Of a stretch of DNA of 64,000 nt, positions 1 to 8,585 are shown one piece after another. The stretch's first letter is position 1, and each line of letters opens with the position of its first letter. Source of the stretch: RFXV01 sp038150465. GTDB taxonomy: Bacteria; Bacteroidota; Bacteroidia; Flavobacteriales; Schleiferiaceae. The notes beneath the pieces are model-generated. The model worked only from the letters and a program-made list of their open reading frames with translations, was not told the DNA's origin and ran no database searches. A program made the translations under genes and the position numbers. The DNA lies in NCBI GenBank assembly GCA_038150465.1, contig JAYOTP010000002.1, positions 55,544 through 119,543 on the forward strand, written 5' to 3'.

Positions 1-887
1 AGGAATTCGAACAGCTTCAGAACCAGGTGATCTACGTGAGTGCCACGCCGGCAGAATATGAATTGCAGCGATCGGAGGGCATTGTTGCAGAGCAGCTCAT
101 CCGGCCCACGGGATTGCTCGATCCCCGGATCGAGGTCCGCCCTTCGGAGAATCAGGTGGACGACCTGCTCGAGGAGATCCGAAAACGCTGTGAGATCGAC
201 GAGCGCGTTCTGGTGACCACCCTGACCAAACGCATGGCGGAAGAACTCACCAAATACCTCACCCGATTTGGTGTGCGCTGCCGCTACATCCATTCAGATG
301 TGGACACTTTGGAGCGGGTGGAGATCATGCGTGACCTTCGCTTAGGGCTTTTCGACGTGCTCATCGGAGTGAATCTGCTGCGGGAGGGACTCGATCTGCC
401 CGAGGTTTCTTTGGTCGCCATCATGGACGCCGACAAAGAGGGCTTCTTGCGCTCCGAACGCTCGCTGGTACAGACGATCGGCCGAGCCGCACGGAACATC
501 AACGGTCTGGCCATCATGTATGCCGAGAAGATCACAGACAGCATGAAGGACACCATCGAGGAGACCGACCGCAGGCGCTCCCGTCAGGCGGCCTACAACA
601 AAGAGCACGGGATCACCCCTCAGGCATTGAAAAAGAGCAAAGAGCAGATCCTGGCACAGACCACCGCAGCCAGCGGCAAAAAGGCCTACGAAGAGCCGCA
701 ATGGCAGGATATGCAGGCGGCAGAGGAAACCGTGGACTACACGGACAAGAAAAGCCTGGAAAAGGCCGTCGAGAAGACCCGCAAGGAAATGGAGAAAGCG
801 GCCAAAGCCTTGGATTTCATTCAGGCAGCGGCCTTGCGTGACCGACTGCTTGAACTCGAGTCCAAAAGAAGTACCGTTCGCGGCTGA
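1..887 (+). CDS. uvrB: UvrABC excinuclease subunit B, 3' part (partial)
   Basis: This is the C-terminal part of UvrB, the helicase-like subunit that verifies DNA damage and loads UvrC in nucleotide excision repair. The reading frame is open from base 3, so the gene begins before the window; about 294 residues are visible. They start in the typical UvrB stretch VIYVSATPAEYE, continue through the second helicase domain (LLREGLDLPEVSLVAIMDAD, then QTIGRAARN) and end in a coiled UVR domain (about the last 40 residues, ALDFIQAAALRDRLLELE) that contacts UvrC. The gene meets hutH tail to tail with one base between the stop codons. uvrA lies 31 kb away at 31578, so the two subunits are not co-transcribed. 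Identification is firm. Confidence 0.97.
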   Translation, partial: EFEQLQNQVIYVSATPAEYELQRSEGIVAEQLIRPTGLLDPRIEVRPSENQVDDLLEEIRKRCEIDERVLVTTLTKRMAEELTKYLTRFGVRCRYIHSDVDTLERVEIMRDLRLGLFDVLIGVNLLREGLDLPEVSLVAIMDADKEGFLRSERSLVQTIGRAARNINGLAIMYAEKITDSMKDTIEETDRRRSRQAAYNKEHGITPQALKKSKEQILAQTTAASGKKAYEEPQWQDMQAAEETVDYTDKKSLEKAVEKTRKEMEKAAKALDFIQAAALRDRLLELESKRSTVRG

Positions 888-888
888 T

Positions 889-2400
889 TCAATAGCCCAG
901 CAGCTCCCCGTCCACCTCTGTCTCGCGGATGAATGCCCAGCTTTTCTGCAGGTCGTGATGAAAGATGCGGTCCCCTTCAATGACCGGCACCTGCTCGCGA
1001 TACTGATCGATCAAAGCCGACAGGAATGGAGACGTCTTCCGTCCGGAAAGATGGAGGGCCTGAGTCGCTGAGAGCAATTCAATGGCGAGGATCTGTTCCA
1101 CATTGTCGATAAGTGGCAGCAATCGCGTGGCTGCATTGGCGCCCATGGAGACGTGGTCTTCCTGGTTCTGCGAACTCGGAATACTATCCACTGAAGCGGG
1201 CATCGCCAGAAACTTGTTCTTGCTTGCTATGGAAGCCGCGGTGTATTGCGGGATCATCAGGCCGGAATGCAAACCGGGATCCGCTGTCAGGAAAGAGGGC
1301 AGCCCGCGGGTTCCGGATATCAGCTGATAGACGCGCCGCTCAGAAATATTGCCCCATTCCGAAATGGCCAAAGCGAGCTGATCCAGCGCAAGTGCGATGG
1401 CCTGTCCATGGAAGTTTCCTCCACTGAGCACATCCTCGCCCGGGAAAATGGTCGGATTGTCCGTCACCGAATCGATCTCCCGCTCCACCACTCCTTGTAC
1501 ATATTGAAGTGTTTGAAAACCAGCTCCGTGTACCTGAGGAATGCAACGGAAGGAATAGGGATCCTGAACGTGCCGCTTGGCGGAGTGGAAACCGGGGCTG
1601 TCCGACAGGGTGCCCCGAATGCGTTCAGCCACAAATGCCTGCCCGGGTTGCTTGCGCAGCATCTGAAGTCGCTCATCGAAGGGTTCAGGCCGTGCATCGA
1701 ACGCATCGATGGATATACAGGCGATCAGATCGGCCCAATAGGAAATACGGTACGAACGAAGTAGGGCCAGCGCACCGATCGCCGACATGAACTGAGTTCC
1801 GTTGAGCAGTGCCAGGCCTTCCTTGGAGCCCAGGCGGAAGTTCCGGTCTATTTGGGCCGACCACCAGTCGGATGCATCCACCGCGCCTTCGTTCTCCGTC
1901 CAAAGCTGGCCCTCACCGATCAGTGGAAGAACCAAATGAGCCAGTGGCGCGAGATCACCGGACGCGCCGAGCGAACCAAATTCATAGACCACTGGCGCCG
2001 CACCCGAATTGAAAAGGTGCAACAGGGCTTCGGCCGTCTCGGTTCGGATGCCCGAATAGCCTTTGGACAAAGCATGCAATTTGAACCAGAGCATCAAGCG
2101 ACTGACCTCGGGTGGCATGGCCTCCCCCATTCCCACTGCGTGAGAGCGAATGAGGTTCTCCTGCAGCTCTGTCAGTGCATGGGCTTCGATCCGGGTGTCG
2201 CACAGAGAGCCAAACCCTGTATTGACGCCATACACTGGATGCTCTGCCGTTTCCAGGTGATTTTCCAGCCATTCCCTGCACGAACGGATCTTCTCGCGTG
2301 CTTTTGGGTCCAGCTCCAGTGAGAACGGATCGTTCAGCATCCGGTCCACATCGCTGAGCCGAATGGGGCGTTCGGGATCGATCGGGTGTACAGTATTCAT
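889..2400 (-). CDS. hutH: Histidine ammonia-lyase family protein (MIO enzyme)
   Basis: An aromatic amino acid lyase, most likely histidine ammonia-lyase, which removes ammonia from L-histidine to give urocanate. It has 503 residues, the usual family size. The self-processing Ala-Ser-Gly triad that forms the MIO cofactor is at residues 146-148 in GSLGASGDLAPLAH, the catalytic-loop Tyr is at about 57 (VYGVNTGFG), and the C-terminal half has SIPSSQNQEDHVSMG, which resembles histidine rather than tyrosine lyases, as does SHAVG near residue 86. I chose the ATG at 2400 because it overlaps the dapA stop as ATGA; an in-frame extension to 2484 lies inside dapA and looks non-coding. No other hut genes are in the window, so substrate assignment rests on motifs alone. 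Confidence 0.88.
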   Translation of the reverse strand: MNTVHPIDPERPIRLSDVDRMLNDPFSLELDPKAREKIRSCREWLENHLETAEHPVYGVNTGFGSLCDTRIEAHALTELQENLIRSHAVGMGEAMPPEVSRLMLWFKLHALSKGYSGIRTETAEALLHLFNSGAAPVVYEFGSLGASGDLAPLAHLVLPLIGEGQLWTENEGAVDASDWWSAQIDRNFRLGSKEGLALLNGTQFMSAIGALALLRSYRISYWADLIACISIDAFDARPEPFDERLQMLRKQPGQAFVAERIRGTLSDSPGFHSAKRHVQDPYSFRCIPQVHGAGFQTLQYVQGVVEREIDSVTDNPTIFPGEDVLSGGNFHGQAIALALDQLALAISEWGNISERRVYQLISGTRGLPSFLTADPGLHSGLMIPQYTAASIASKNKFLAMPASVDSIPSSQNQEDHVSMGANAATRLLPLIDNVEQILAIELLSATQALHLSGRKTSPFLSALIDQYREQVPVIEGDRIFHHDLQKSWAFIRETEVDGELLGY

Positions 2401-3278
2401 ACGCATAGAGCCAATTCTGATCGAATGTGTTCCAACAATCCATCCGAGGCCGGAACCAAAGGCAAACGAACCGCTTTTTCGCATACCCCAAGAATGGATA
2501 ATCCCGCCTTCACTCCGGCCGGATTGCCTTCCTGGAAGAGCAGATCAGTGAGTGTAAAGAGTTTGTAATGAATGGATCGGGCCTCTTCCATTTGCCCAGA
2601 TAAAGCCAGTCGCATCATTTTAGAAAAGAGCTTGGGCACCAATTGCCCGCTAACGGAGATCACCCCACTGGCACCCAGGGCCAGCATAGGAAAGGTCAGA
2701 TTGTCGTCGCCAGAGAGCAGACTGAAATGCTCCGGGGCGTCTTTCAGAATTTCCATGACCTGCTGAAGATTTCCCGAGGCTTCCTTGACTGCGATCACCT
2801 TCTCGCTGGAACGCGCCAAATTCAGACAGGTCTCCGCTGAAATATTGGACGAAGTTCGTCCCGGCACATTGTAGAGAATGACCGGCAGCGGACTGGCGTC
2901 GATCACGGAAGTGAAATGCGCCTGAAGCCCGTTTTGAGTGGGTTTGTTGTAATACGGGGCCACACTGAGTACCGCGTCAAATGAGGCAGCGTCCAGCCGT
3001 TCGAGCTGGCCAACGACCGCCCGGGTATTGTTCCCTCCAACACCAATGACCAGCGGCAATTTTTTTTGATTCTTTTCCTGAATGGTCTGGAGCACCTCCC
3101 TGCGCTCTTCATCGTCCAATGTGGCAGATTCAGCCGTGGTTCCCATGGCCACCAGGAAGTCCACTCCGCCCTCGGTCACATGGTCCAGCAGGGCTTCCAG
3201 GGCCTTATGGTCCACCGATCCGTTTTCCTTGAACGGCGTGATCAGAGCAACACCGGTTCCGCTTATGGTTTGATTCAT
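2397..3278 (-). CDS. dapA: 4-hydroxy-tetrahydrodipicolinate synthase
   Basis: DapA condenses pyruvate with aspartate semialdehyde, the first committed step of the lysine/diaminopimelate pathway, in the cytoplasm. The 293-residue protein has the whole TIM-barrel family pattern: the Thr-Thr pair at 47-48 (GTTAES), the catalytic Tyr136 in LYNVPGRTSSN and the Schiff-base Lys165 in VIAVKEASGN. The length is typical. Both ends overlap neighbours by ATGA (3275-3278 with the DUF6913-like gene, 2397-2400 with hutH), so it is probably translationally coupled in the prmC-ligA-DUF6913-dapA-hutH chain. No promoter box is seen directly upstream. Confidence 0.97.
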   Translation of the reverse strand: MNQTISGTGVALITPFKENGSVDHKALEALLDHVTEGGVDFLVAMGTTAESATLDDEERREVLQTIQEKNQKKLPLVIGVGGNNTRAVVGQLERLDAASFDAVLSVAPYYNKPTQNGLQAHFTSVIDASPLPVILYNVPGRTSSNISAETCLNLARSSEKVIAVKEASGNLQQVMEILKDAPEHFSLLSGDDNLTFPMLALGASGVISVSGQLVPKLFSKMMRLALSGQMEEARSIHYKLFTLTDLLFQEGNPAGVKAGLSILGVCEKAVRLPLVPASDGLLEHIRSELALCV

Positions 3279-3811
3279 TTTTGGGGGCTATTGATTTTTT
3301 GAAGGTAGTCAACAAGCGTATCGAATCGATCGGACAATGCCCGGTCGGGATCGTTCAGGACCATGAAGTCATTGTGTGCATCGAGCGAATGACCGATGCG
3401 AAATCGTGCATTCCATTGGCTGAACAGGAAGTCTTGTGCCAATGAGCGCTCTGAAGTCCAATCGATGAGCAAGTCTGTGGGCATGTCCTTTGAAAGGGTG
3501 AGGAATTGCTTTTTGGGCAGGCCCCAGAAATTCAGCTGGTTAGTCCCCCACTTTTGCAGGCTGCTCCAGCTGTTTTCCAGCGGTTCATTGAATTCAGGAT
3601 CGTACATCAGAATATGTACCTCCAGTCCCATGCCTTCGATGCGCTGCTGGAGATCGGTCCATTCGCTCAATCGCCACGGATCATCCAAGGAAGCCAGGAA
3701 ATGGATGGTCTTTACAGCGCCCCAACCCTTATAGCCGCCATCCGCGCGTCTGAGCGTTTTGCGCCTGAGGATCCAACGACCTACTTTTTCCCGCAAACCA
3801 GCTGCGATCAC
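3275..3811 (-). CDS. DUF6913-like conserved protein
   Basis: A soluble 178-residue protein of unknown function that looks like the Bacteroidota family DUF6913. It has a short basic N-terminus (LREKVGRWILRRKTLRRA), then an alternating sheet/helix pattern (TIHFLASLDDPWRLSEW, VHILMYDP, TDLLIDWT), and ends with FRIGHSLDAHNDFMVL, a conserved-looking acidic segment. No signal peptide or membrane segment is visible. It is sandwiched between ligA and dapA with ATGA overlaps on both sides, and the start at 3811 is fixed by the ligA stop at 3808. The family name is from memory of the sequence pattern and gene neighbourhood; no enzymatic role can be inferred. Confidence 0.75.
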   Translation of the reverse strand: MIAAGLREKVGRWILRRKTLRRADGGYKGWGAVKTIHFLASLDDPWRLSEWTDLQQRIEGMGLEVHILMYDPEFNEPLENSWSSLQKWGTNQLNFWGLPKKQFLTLSKDMPTDLLIDWTSERSLAQDFLFSQWNARFRIGHSLDAHNDFMVLNDPDRALSDRFDTLVDYLQKINSPQK

Positions 3812-5817
3812 AGGGCGAGCATTTCCATGAATCCTTGCTCAGAGATGATGGCCACTCCATTGGCCTCGGCTTTCTTTTTCTTGGCGGGTCCCATATCGGA
3901 TCCTGCCAAAAGAAAGTCCGTCTTGGACGATACCGAACTGGCCACACGCCCGCCGTGTTTCTCGATCTCGGCTTTGATCCCGCTGCGGGAGAAGTGTTCA
4001 AAAGAACCCGATACGACAAAGGTCTTTCCGCTCAGCTTGTCGCTCGAGCCCTCGGCCAATCGAACCTCCATCTGCAGGCCCGCGCTCTTCAGATCCTCTA
4101 CGAGCTCCTGCTGTGCCGGGTCTTCAAAGAACTGACGCACACTCTCAGCGATCCGCGTACCGATCTCATCCACAGCGGTAAGCTCTTCAAGAGAAGCTGC
4201 GGCCAAACGGTCGATGTGTTTGAAATGTCGGGCCAGTTTCTTGGCGACCGTTTCCCCCACATATCGGATGCCCAAAGCGAACAGGACCCGTTCAAAATCC
4301 TGCTCCCTGGATCGCTGCAGACTCGACAAGAGATTTTCGACGCTCTTTTCTCCTGTCCGATCCAGAGCCAATAACTCTTCAGCCCGCAAACGATAGAGGT
4401 CTGCAGACCGCCTGATCATGCCTTTGTCCACGAGCAGATCCACGGTTTCAGGGCCCATGTGCTCGATGTCCATGGCCTTTCGGGAAATGAAATGTTCAAT
4501 GCGGCCTTTTAGCTGTGCCGGGCAGCCTTGGTCATTCGGGCAATAATGCTGCGCCTCTCCTTCTTTTCGGATCAGAGACGTGTTGCAGTCCGGGCAGCGA
4601 TCGATGAAATGCACAGCAGAAGCCATCAGCGGCCGCTCCTCCAGTACGACAGCTGTGATCTTGGGGATGATCTCCCCTCCTTTCTCCACGAGTACCTGAT
4701 CCCCAATATGAAGTCCGAGCTTGGCGATCTGATCGGCATTGTGCAGGGAAGCCCGCTTGACCACTGTTCCTGCTAAAAGAACAGGCTCAAGCTCTGCCAC
4801 AGGCGTGATCGCCCCGGTCCGCCCCACCTGATAGCGCACCTCGTTCAGTTGCGTGCGCGCCTCCTCTGCCTGGAACTTGTAGGCAATGGCCCAACGCGGA
4901 GACTTGGCCGTTGCACCCAATTCTTCCTGCAAAGCGTAGGCATCCACCTTGATGACCACCCCATCGACTTCAAAGGGCAGGTCATGACGCTTGAGGTCCC
5001 AGTGCTCAATGAAGCGCATGATGTCGTCAGCCGTCTCCGCCCGCAATTTCATGTCTTCAGTGGGCACCTTGAATCCCCATTGCGCCGCTGATGCCAGATT
5101 CTCCCAATGGCTGGAGTGGCTGAGCTGTTCACTCAGAACATAGTACAGAAAGCAGTCCAGTGGACGTTTGGCCACTTCGCTGCTGTCCTGCATTTTGAGG
5201 GAGCCCGAGGCTGAATTGCGCGGATTGGCGAATGGTTCCAAGCCCGCTTGCTGCCTTTCCTCATTCATTTTCAGAAAGCCGTCCTTGGTCATGAAGATCT
5301 CACCGCGAACCTCGAATTCCTCTGGAAAACCCTGTCCGCTCAGCCGCAGGGGCACCGAGCCAATGGTCTTCACATTGGCAGAGATCTCGTCGCCCTGCTG
5401 CCCATCGCCTCTGGTCACTGCGCGTTCAAACTGCCCGTCTCTATAGTGGATGCTGATGGCTGCTCCATCGTATTTCAACTCGCAGACAAAGGCGGGAAAA
5501 TAGCCGATGCTCTTTTCAGTTCGGTCAAGAAAGTCGGTGAGCTCCTCCTTGGAATAAGTGTTCCCCAAGGAAAGCATGGGTCTTTTGTGCTGAATGGTGG
5601 GAAAGTCCTTGGTGATCTGCCCACCCACCCGCCTGCTCGGCGAGAGCGGATCGTCAAATTGCGGATACTGCGATTCCAGATCGGAGAGGCTGCGCAACAG
5701 CTCATCGAATTCCCGATCGGAGATGGTCGGGGCATCCAGTTGGTAGTAGCTGTGGTTGTGGGCTTCCAGCTCTTTCCTAAGCTGCTCTATCCGAACCCTG
5801 GCCTCGTCTGTTGTCAT
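3808..5817 (-). CDS. ligA: NAD-dependent DNA ligase
   Basis: LigA seals nicks using NAD+ during replication and repair. The 669-residue protein has every expected part: the NAD-binding Ia domain, the adenylated Lys115 in ELKYDGAA, the OB fold, a four-Cys zinc finger (CPDC then YCPNDQGC, around residues 405-430), helix-hairpin-helix repeats (around 440-585), and a C-terminal BRCT domain from about residue 590 (LSGKTFVVSGSFEHFSR). The length matches the family. Its ATG at 5817 overlaps the prmC stop as ATGA, and its stop overlaps the start of the next gene in the same way, so it is the second gene of a tightly coupled chain. Confidence 0.98.
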   Translation of the reverse strand: MTTDEARVRIEQLRKELEAHNHSYYQLDAPTISDREFDELLRSLSDLESQYPQFDDPLSPSRRVGGQITKDFPTIQHKRPMLSLGNTYSKEELTDFLDRTEKSIGYFPAFVCELKYDGAAISIHYRDGQFERAVTRGDGQQGDEISANVKTIGSVPLRLSGQGFPEEFEVRGEIFMTKDGFLKMNEERQQAGLEPFANPRNSASGSLKMQDSSEVAKRPLDCFLYYVLSEQLSHSSHWENLASAAQWGFKVPTEDMKLRAETADDIMRFIEHWDLKRHDLPFEVDGVVIKVDAYALQEELGATAKSPRWAIAYKFQAEEARTQLNEVRYQVGRTGAITPVAELEPVLLAGTVVKRASLHNADQIAKLGLHIGDQVLVEKGGEIIPKITAVVLEERPLMASAVHFIDRCPDCNTSLIRKEGEAQHYCPNDQGCPAQLKGRIEHFISRKAMDIEHMGPETVDLLVDKGMIRRSADLYRLRAEELLALDRTGEKSVENLLSSLQRSREQDFERVLFALGIRYVGETVAKKLARHFKHIDRLAAASLEELTAVDEIGTRIAESVRQFFEDPAQQELVEDLKSAGLQMEVRLAEGSSDKLSGKTFVVSGSFEHFSRSGIKAEIEKHGGRVASSVSSKTDFLLAGSDMGPAKKKKAEANGVAIISEQGFMEMLAL

Positions 5818-6662
5818 TTATTCTTTTCAGCAAAAAGGAATCTCTCCTTCCCGGAAAGATCCAAGACAATATCGGAGGAAAAGCCTTCATCTGAGAACAT
5901 TTTGCAGACATCTTCTGCACAGGGCGGATGCATTTCCAGAGCGATATTCCCGCCTTTTTGAACACCCGATCGGGCGAATTCCAGCAGGCCGCGATAAAAT
6001 AGCAAGGGATCATCGTCCGGGACGAAGAGTGCCAAATGGGGCTCGTGTTGCAAAACATGCGGGGCCATTTCCTCAGACTCCTTTTGGGGCACGTAGGGAG
6101 GGTTGGACAGGATCAGGTCGCAGACCGGTAATCCGTACCAATTCGATGCATCCAGAAAATCCATGGAAAAGAACTCCACATTGCATCCGTTCGCCTCTGC
6201 ATTTCTGCGTGCATAGCCCAAAGCCTTTTCGGAAAGATCGACCGCTGTCACCTCTGAATCCGGACGCTTCTTTTTCCATCCAAGTGCCAAAATTCCAGAA
6301 CCAGTACCCACGTCCAACACGGTTTGGGCGCGACCGATCCGCTCCAGGGCCAGCTGAAGGAGCTCCTCTGTTTCGGGACGTGGAATCAGGACTTCGGGCC
6401 CCACATGAATGTCCATCCCAAAGAATGAGACCTTTCCCAGCACATACTGCACAGGATTTCCACTGGCGATCAGTTCCAATGCCGACAAGAGCTTTTTTTC
6501 CTGCTCGCCTTGCAGCGGGCGATCCGGATGGAGCAGAATGTCTTTTCGGTCCACTTCGGCAAAGGCTTCCAACAACATCCGGCTCACCTCAGTGATCTCT
6601 CGCTTCTGCATGACGCCCTCCAAACGGGCCCTGCACTGCGCTTTGAATTCGGAACAATTCAC
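5814..6662 (-). CDS. prmC: Peptide chain release factor N5-glutamine methyltransferase
   Basis: PrmC methylates the glutamine of the GGQ motif in release factors RF1/RF2. The SAM site DVGTGSG is at residues 117-123 and the catalytic NPPY at 177-180; the N-terminal helical domain is followed by the family's typical PVQYVLGKVSFFG segment. The frame stays open far upstream, antisense to ribD, but that part is a shadow. I place the start at the GTG at 6662, which gives 282 residues and the normal N-terminal helix; the ATG at about 6611 would cut that helix. The gene is divergent from ribD, and its stop overlaps the ligA start (ATGA). Confidence 0.9.
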   Translation of the reverse strand: MNCSEFKAQCRARLEGVMQKREITEVSRMLLEAFAEVDRKDILLHPDRPLQGEQEKKLLSALELIASGNPVQYVLGKVSFFGMDIHVGPEVLIPRPETEELLQLALERIGRAQTVLDVGTGSGILALGWKKKRPDSEVTAVDLSEKALGYARRNAEANGCNVEFFSMDFLDASNWYGLPVCDLILSNPPYVPQKESEEMAPHVLQHEPHLALFVPDDDPLLFYRGLLEFARSGVQKGGNIALEMHPPCAEDVCKMFSDEGFSSDIVLDLSGKERFLFAEKNK

Positions 6663-6688
6663 GGCCCAAAAATCGCATTTATCCCGAC

Positions 6689-6696
6689 TACCTTTG
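6689..6696 (+). promoter_or_regulatory. -7 promoter box for ribD
   Basis: TACCTTTG matches the Bacteroidota sigma-70 -7 consensus TAnnTTTG. It ends five bases before the ribD ATG at 6702, so the predicted transcript would be nearly leaderless. No convincing -33 TTG was identified. Confidence 0.6.
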
Positions 6697-6701
6697 ACCC
6701 C

Positions 6702-7739
6702 ATGCAGCAGTATATGCAGCGGGCCATTGAACTGGCAAAACTCGGCCTGGGACGCACTTACCCCAATCCTCTGGTGGGATGTGTGATCGTGCGCAAGGGA
6801 GAGATCATTGGCGAGGGATGGCACCGCAAGGCAGGGGAAGCGCACGCTGAAGTGCATGCCATAAACAGTGTTCGCGACCGAGAAGGACTGAAGGAGGCCT
6901 GTTTGTACGTCAATCTGGAACCCTGTGCACATCAGGGGAAAACCCCGCCTTGCTGCGACCTGATCATCGAACACAAGATCCCAAAAGTGGTGATCGCCAA
7001 TATCGATCCGCACGATAAGGTGGCCGGTCAGGGCATTGCAAGACTCAAAGAGGCAGGAACGGAAGTCATTGTGGGTGTTTGCGCCTCTGAAGGCGAACAG
7101 CTGAACCGAAGGTTTTTTACTGTCCATCGGAAGAAGCGCCCCTATGTTGTATTGAAATGGGCCGAAAGCAGAGACGGATTCATGGATGCTGAAAGGCGAC
7201 CCGGTCAGATGGGTTCCATCGCGATCAGCGGTCCTGAAAGCCGATCTCTGAGCCATTTGTGGAGGACACAGGAAGAATCCATTCTCGTCGGGCGCAAGAC
7301 GGCGGAGGTGGACGACCCCTTGCTGAATGCACGCGCTGTACATGGCCGTTCTCCAACAGTGGTCTTGATCGATCCGCAACGCAGCTTGAGGCTGGAAGAG
7401 CTGCGCATGATGGACGCTGCCCAAAGGCAACTTATTCGCATTTCCAGGCAAAGGGCTACCGGCCCACTGCATCCTGCAAGCCAAGAGATCGCATTGGAAG
7501 ACACGGATGCCGCTTCCATTCTGAATGCCTTGTTTCAGGCCGGACTGAGCAGCGTACTGATAGAGGGCGGCCGAAAGACTTTGGACGCATTCATCGATCA
7601 AGGGCTGTGGGACGAGTATCGCGTCTTCCGAGCGCCCCATGCCCTCGGAAAAGGGCTTGCAGCGCCGGATCTGCCCTCTGAGCCGCATTTGAGAGAACGC
7701 GTGGGCGAGGATCTGCTTTTGACCGGTTTTCACCCATGA
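6702..7739 (+). CDS. ribD: Bifunctional riboflavin biosynthesis deaminase/reductase
   Basis: RibD performs two successive steps of riboflavin synthesis: deamination of the pyrimidine intermediate and NADPH reduction of its ribosyl side chain. The N-terminal deaminase domain has zinc ligands in HAEVHAI (His48, Glu50) and in PCAHQGKTPPCC (Cys75, Cys84). The C-terminal reductase domain starts near residue 145 (RPYVVLKWAESRDGFM) and includes VEGGRKTLDAF-type sequence near residue 285. The total of 345 residues is typical. I set the start at ATG 6702, five bases after a TAnnTTTG box; the ATG at 6714 is the alternative. The stop overlaps the next gene as ATGA. No other rib genes are nearby. Confidence 0.95.
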   Translation: MQQYMQRAIELAKLGLGRTYPNPLVGCVIVRKGEIIGEGWHRKAGEAHAEVHAINSVRDREGLKEACLYVNLEPCAHQGKTPPCCDLIIEHKIPKVVIANIDPHDKVAGQGIARLKEAGTEVIVGVCASEGEQLNRRFFTVHRKKRPYVVLKWAESRDGFMDAERRPGQMGSIAISGPESRSLSHLWRTQEESILVGRKTAEVDDPLLNARAVHGRSPTVVLIDPQRSLRLEELRMMDAAQRQLIRISRQRATGPLHPASQEIALEDTDAASILNALFQAGLSSVLIEGGRKTLDAFIDQGLWDEYRVFRAPHALGKGLAAPDLPSEPHLRERVGEDLLLTGFHP

Positions 7740-8584
7740 TCGCACTGATCCTCAGCATCGCATCCGCTACAGGCATCTTTGTCTGCTTCAGCCTTATGGA
7801 TCGCTGGAAAGTGAATGCCGTGGTCGCAGTGGCGGCCAACTACACGACTGCTGCTGTGGTGGGCTGGATCATCAGTCCCCTTCCGCTTTCTGTACTGAAA
7901 CAACCATGGATGGGCTCTGCCCTTTTGATGGGCTCTGCTTTTGTCTTTTTGTTCCTGCTTATGCTCGAACTCACCCAAAAGGGCGGAATGAGCCTGGGCA
8001 CCATCAGTTCGCAGATGTCGCTGCTGATCCCAGTGGCTTTGGCTCCTCTTCTCTACGGAGAACAGCTTGATACCGCTCATCAATTGGGGATCTGCCTGGG
8101 CTTACTGGCCATCTACCTCATGCTGCGGTCGGGCGTTCAGTCGTCCGGTCACAAAGCGGCCAAATTGCCCCTAAAAGTGCTGATCGTCTTTTTGGGCACC
8201 GGCCTGTGTACGGCCTTATTGCAGTTCATGGAGCATCATTATTTGGACAAAAGCATGGAGATCGGTTATGTGTCGGCTGTATTCGCCGTTTCTGCTCTTG
8301 TCTGCTGGAGCTATTTCCTATTGGGAAAGAAAGAGGAAAAAACACCCATGATCCGAAGCATTGGCGCAGGCGTTCTGCTGGGATTGCCCAATCTGGGTTC
8401 CCTGGTCTTCCTCGTCCGGGCACTTGCCCAGCTTGATGGATCGCTGGTCTTTCCGGTCAACAATGTGGGCATTGTGCTTTGCTCAAGCCTGCTCGGCAGC
8501 CTTCTCTTCAGGCAGCCTTTGACCCGATGGAGCATTTTTGGGATCGCCTCTGCTGTATTGGGGGTTTGGCTGATCTCGGGCTGA
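7736..8584 (+). CDS. EamA/DMT-type transporter
   Basis: A 282-residue inner-membrane protein with about ten predicted hydrophobic segments in two repeated halves, as in the drug/metabolite transporter (EamA) superfamily. Examples are the first segment IALILSIASATGIFVCFSLM and the later IVLCSSLLGSLLF near the C-terminus. Short charged loops separate the helices, including the cytoplasmic stretch GKKEEKTPMIR around residues 197-207. The start overlaps the ribD stop (ATGA), which suggests co-translation and raises the possibility that the substrate is connected to riboflavin, but the sequence gives no direct evidence for that. It converges on the T9SS protein at 8586 with one base between the genes. 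Confidence 0.85.
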   Translation: MIALILSIASATGIFVCFSLMDRWKVNAVVAVAANYTTAAVVGWIISPLPLSVLKQPWMGSALLMGSAFVFLFLLMLELTQKGGMSLGTISSQMSLLIPVALAPLLYGEQLDTAHQLGICLGLLAIYLMLRSGVQSSGHKAAKLPLKVLIVFLGTGLCTALLQFMEHHYLDKSMEIGYVSAVFAVSALVCWSYFLLGKKEEKTPMIRSIGAGVLLGLPNLGSLVFLVRALAQLDGSLVFPVNNVGIVLCSSLLGSLLFRQPLTRWSIFGIASAVLGVWLISG

Positions 8585-8585
8585 T

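Noticed and set aside
5814..7745. A 643-residue leftward frame
   Set aside because: Only the 3' part (to 6662) has PrmC sequence; the rest is antisense to ribD and has no family pattern.
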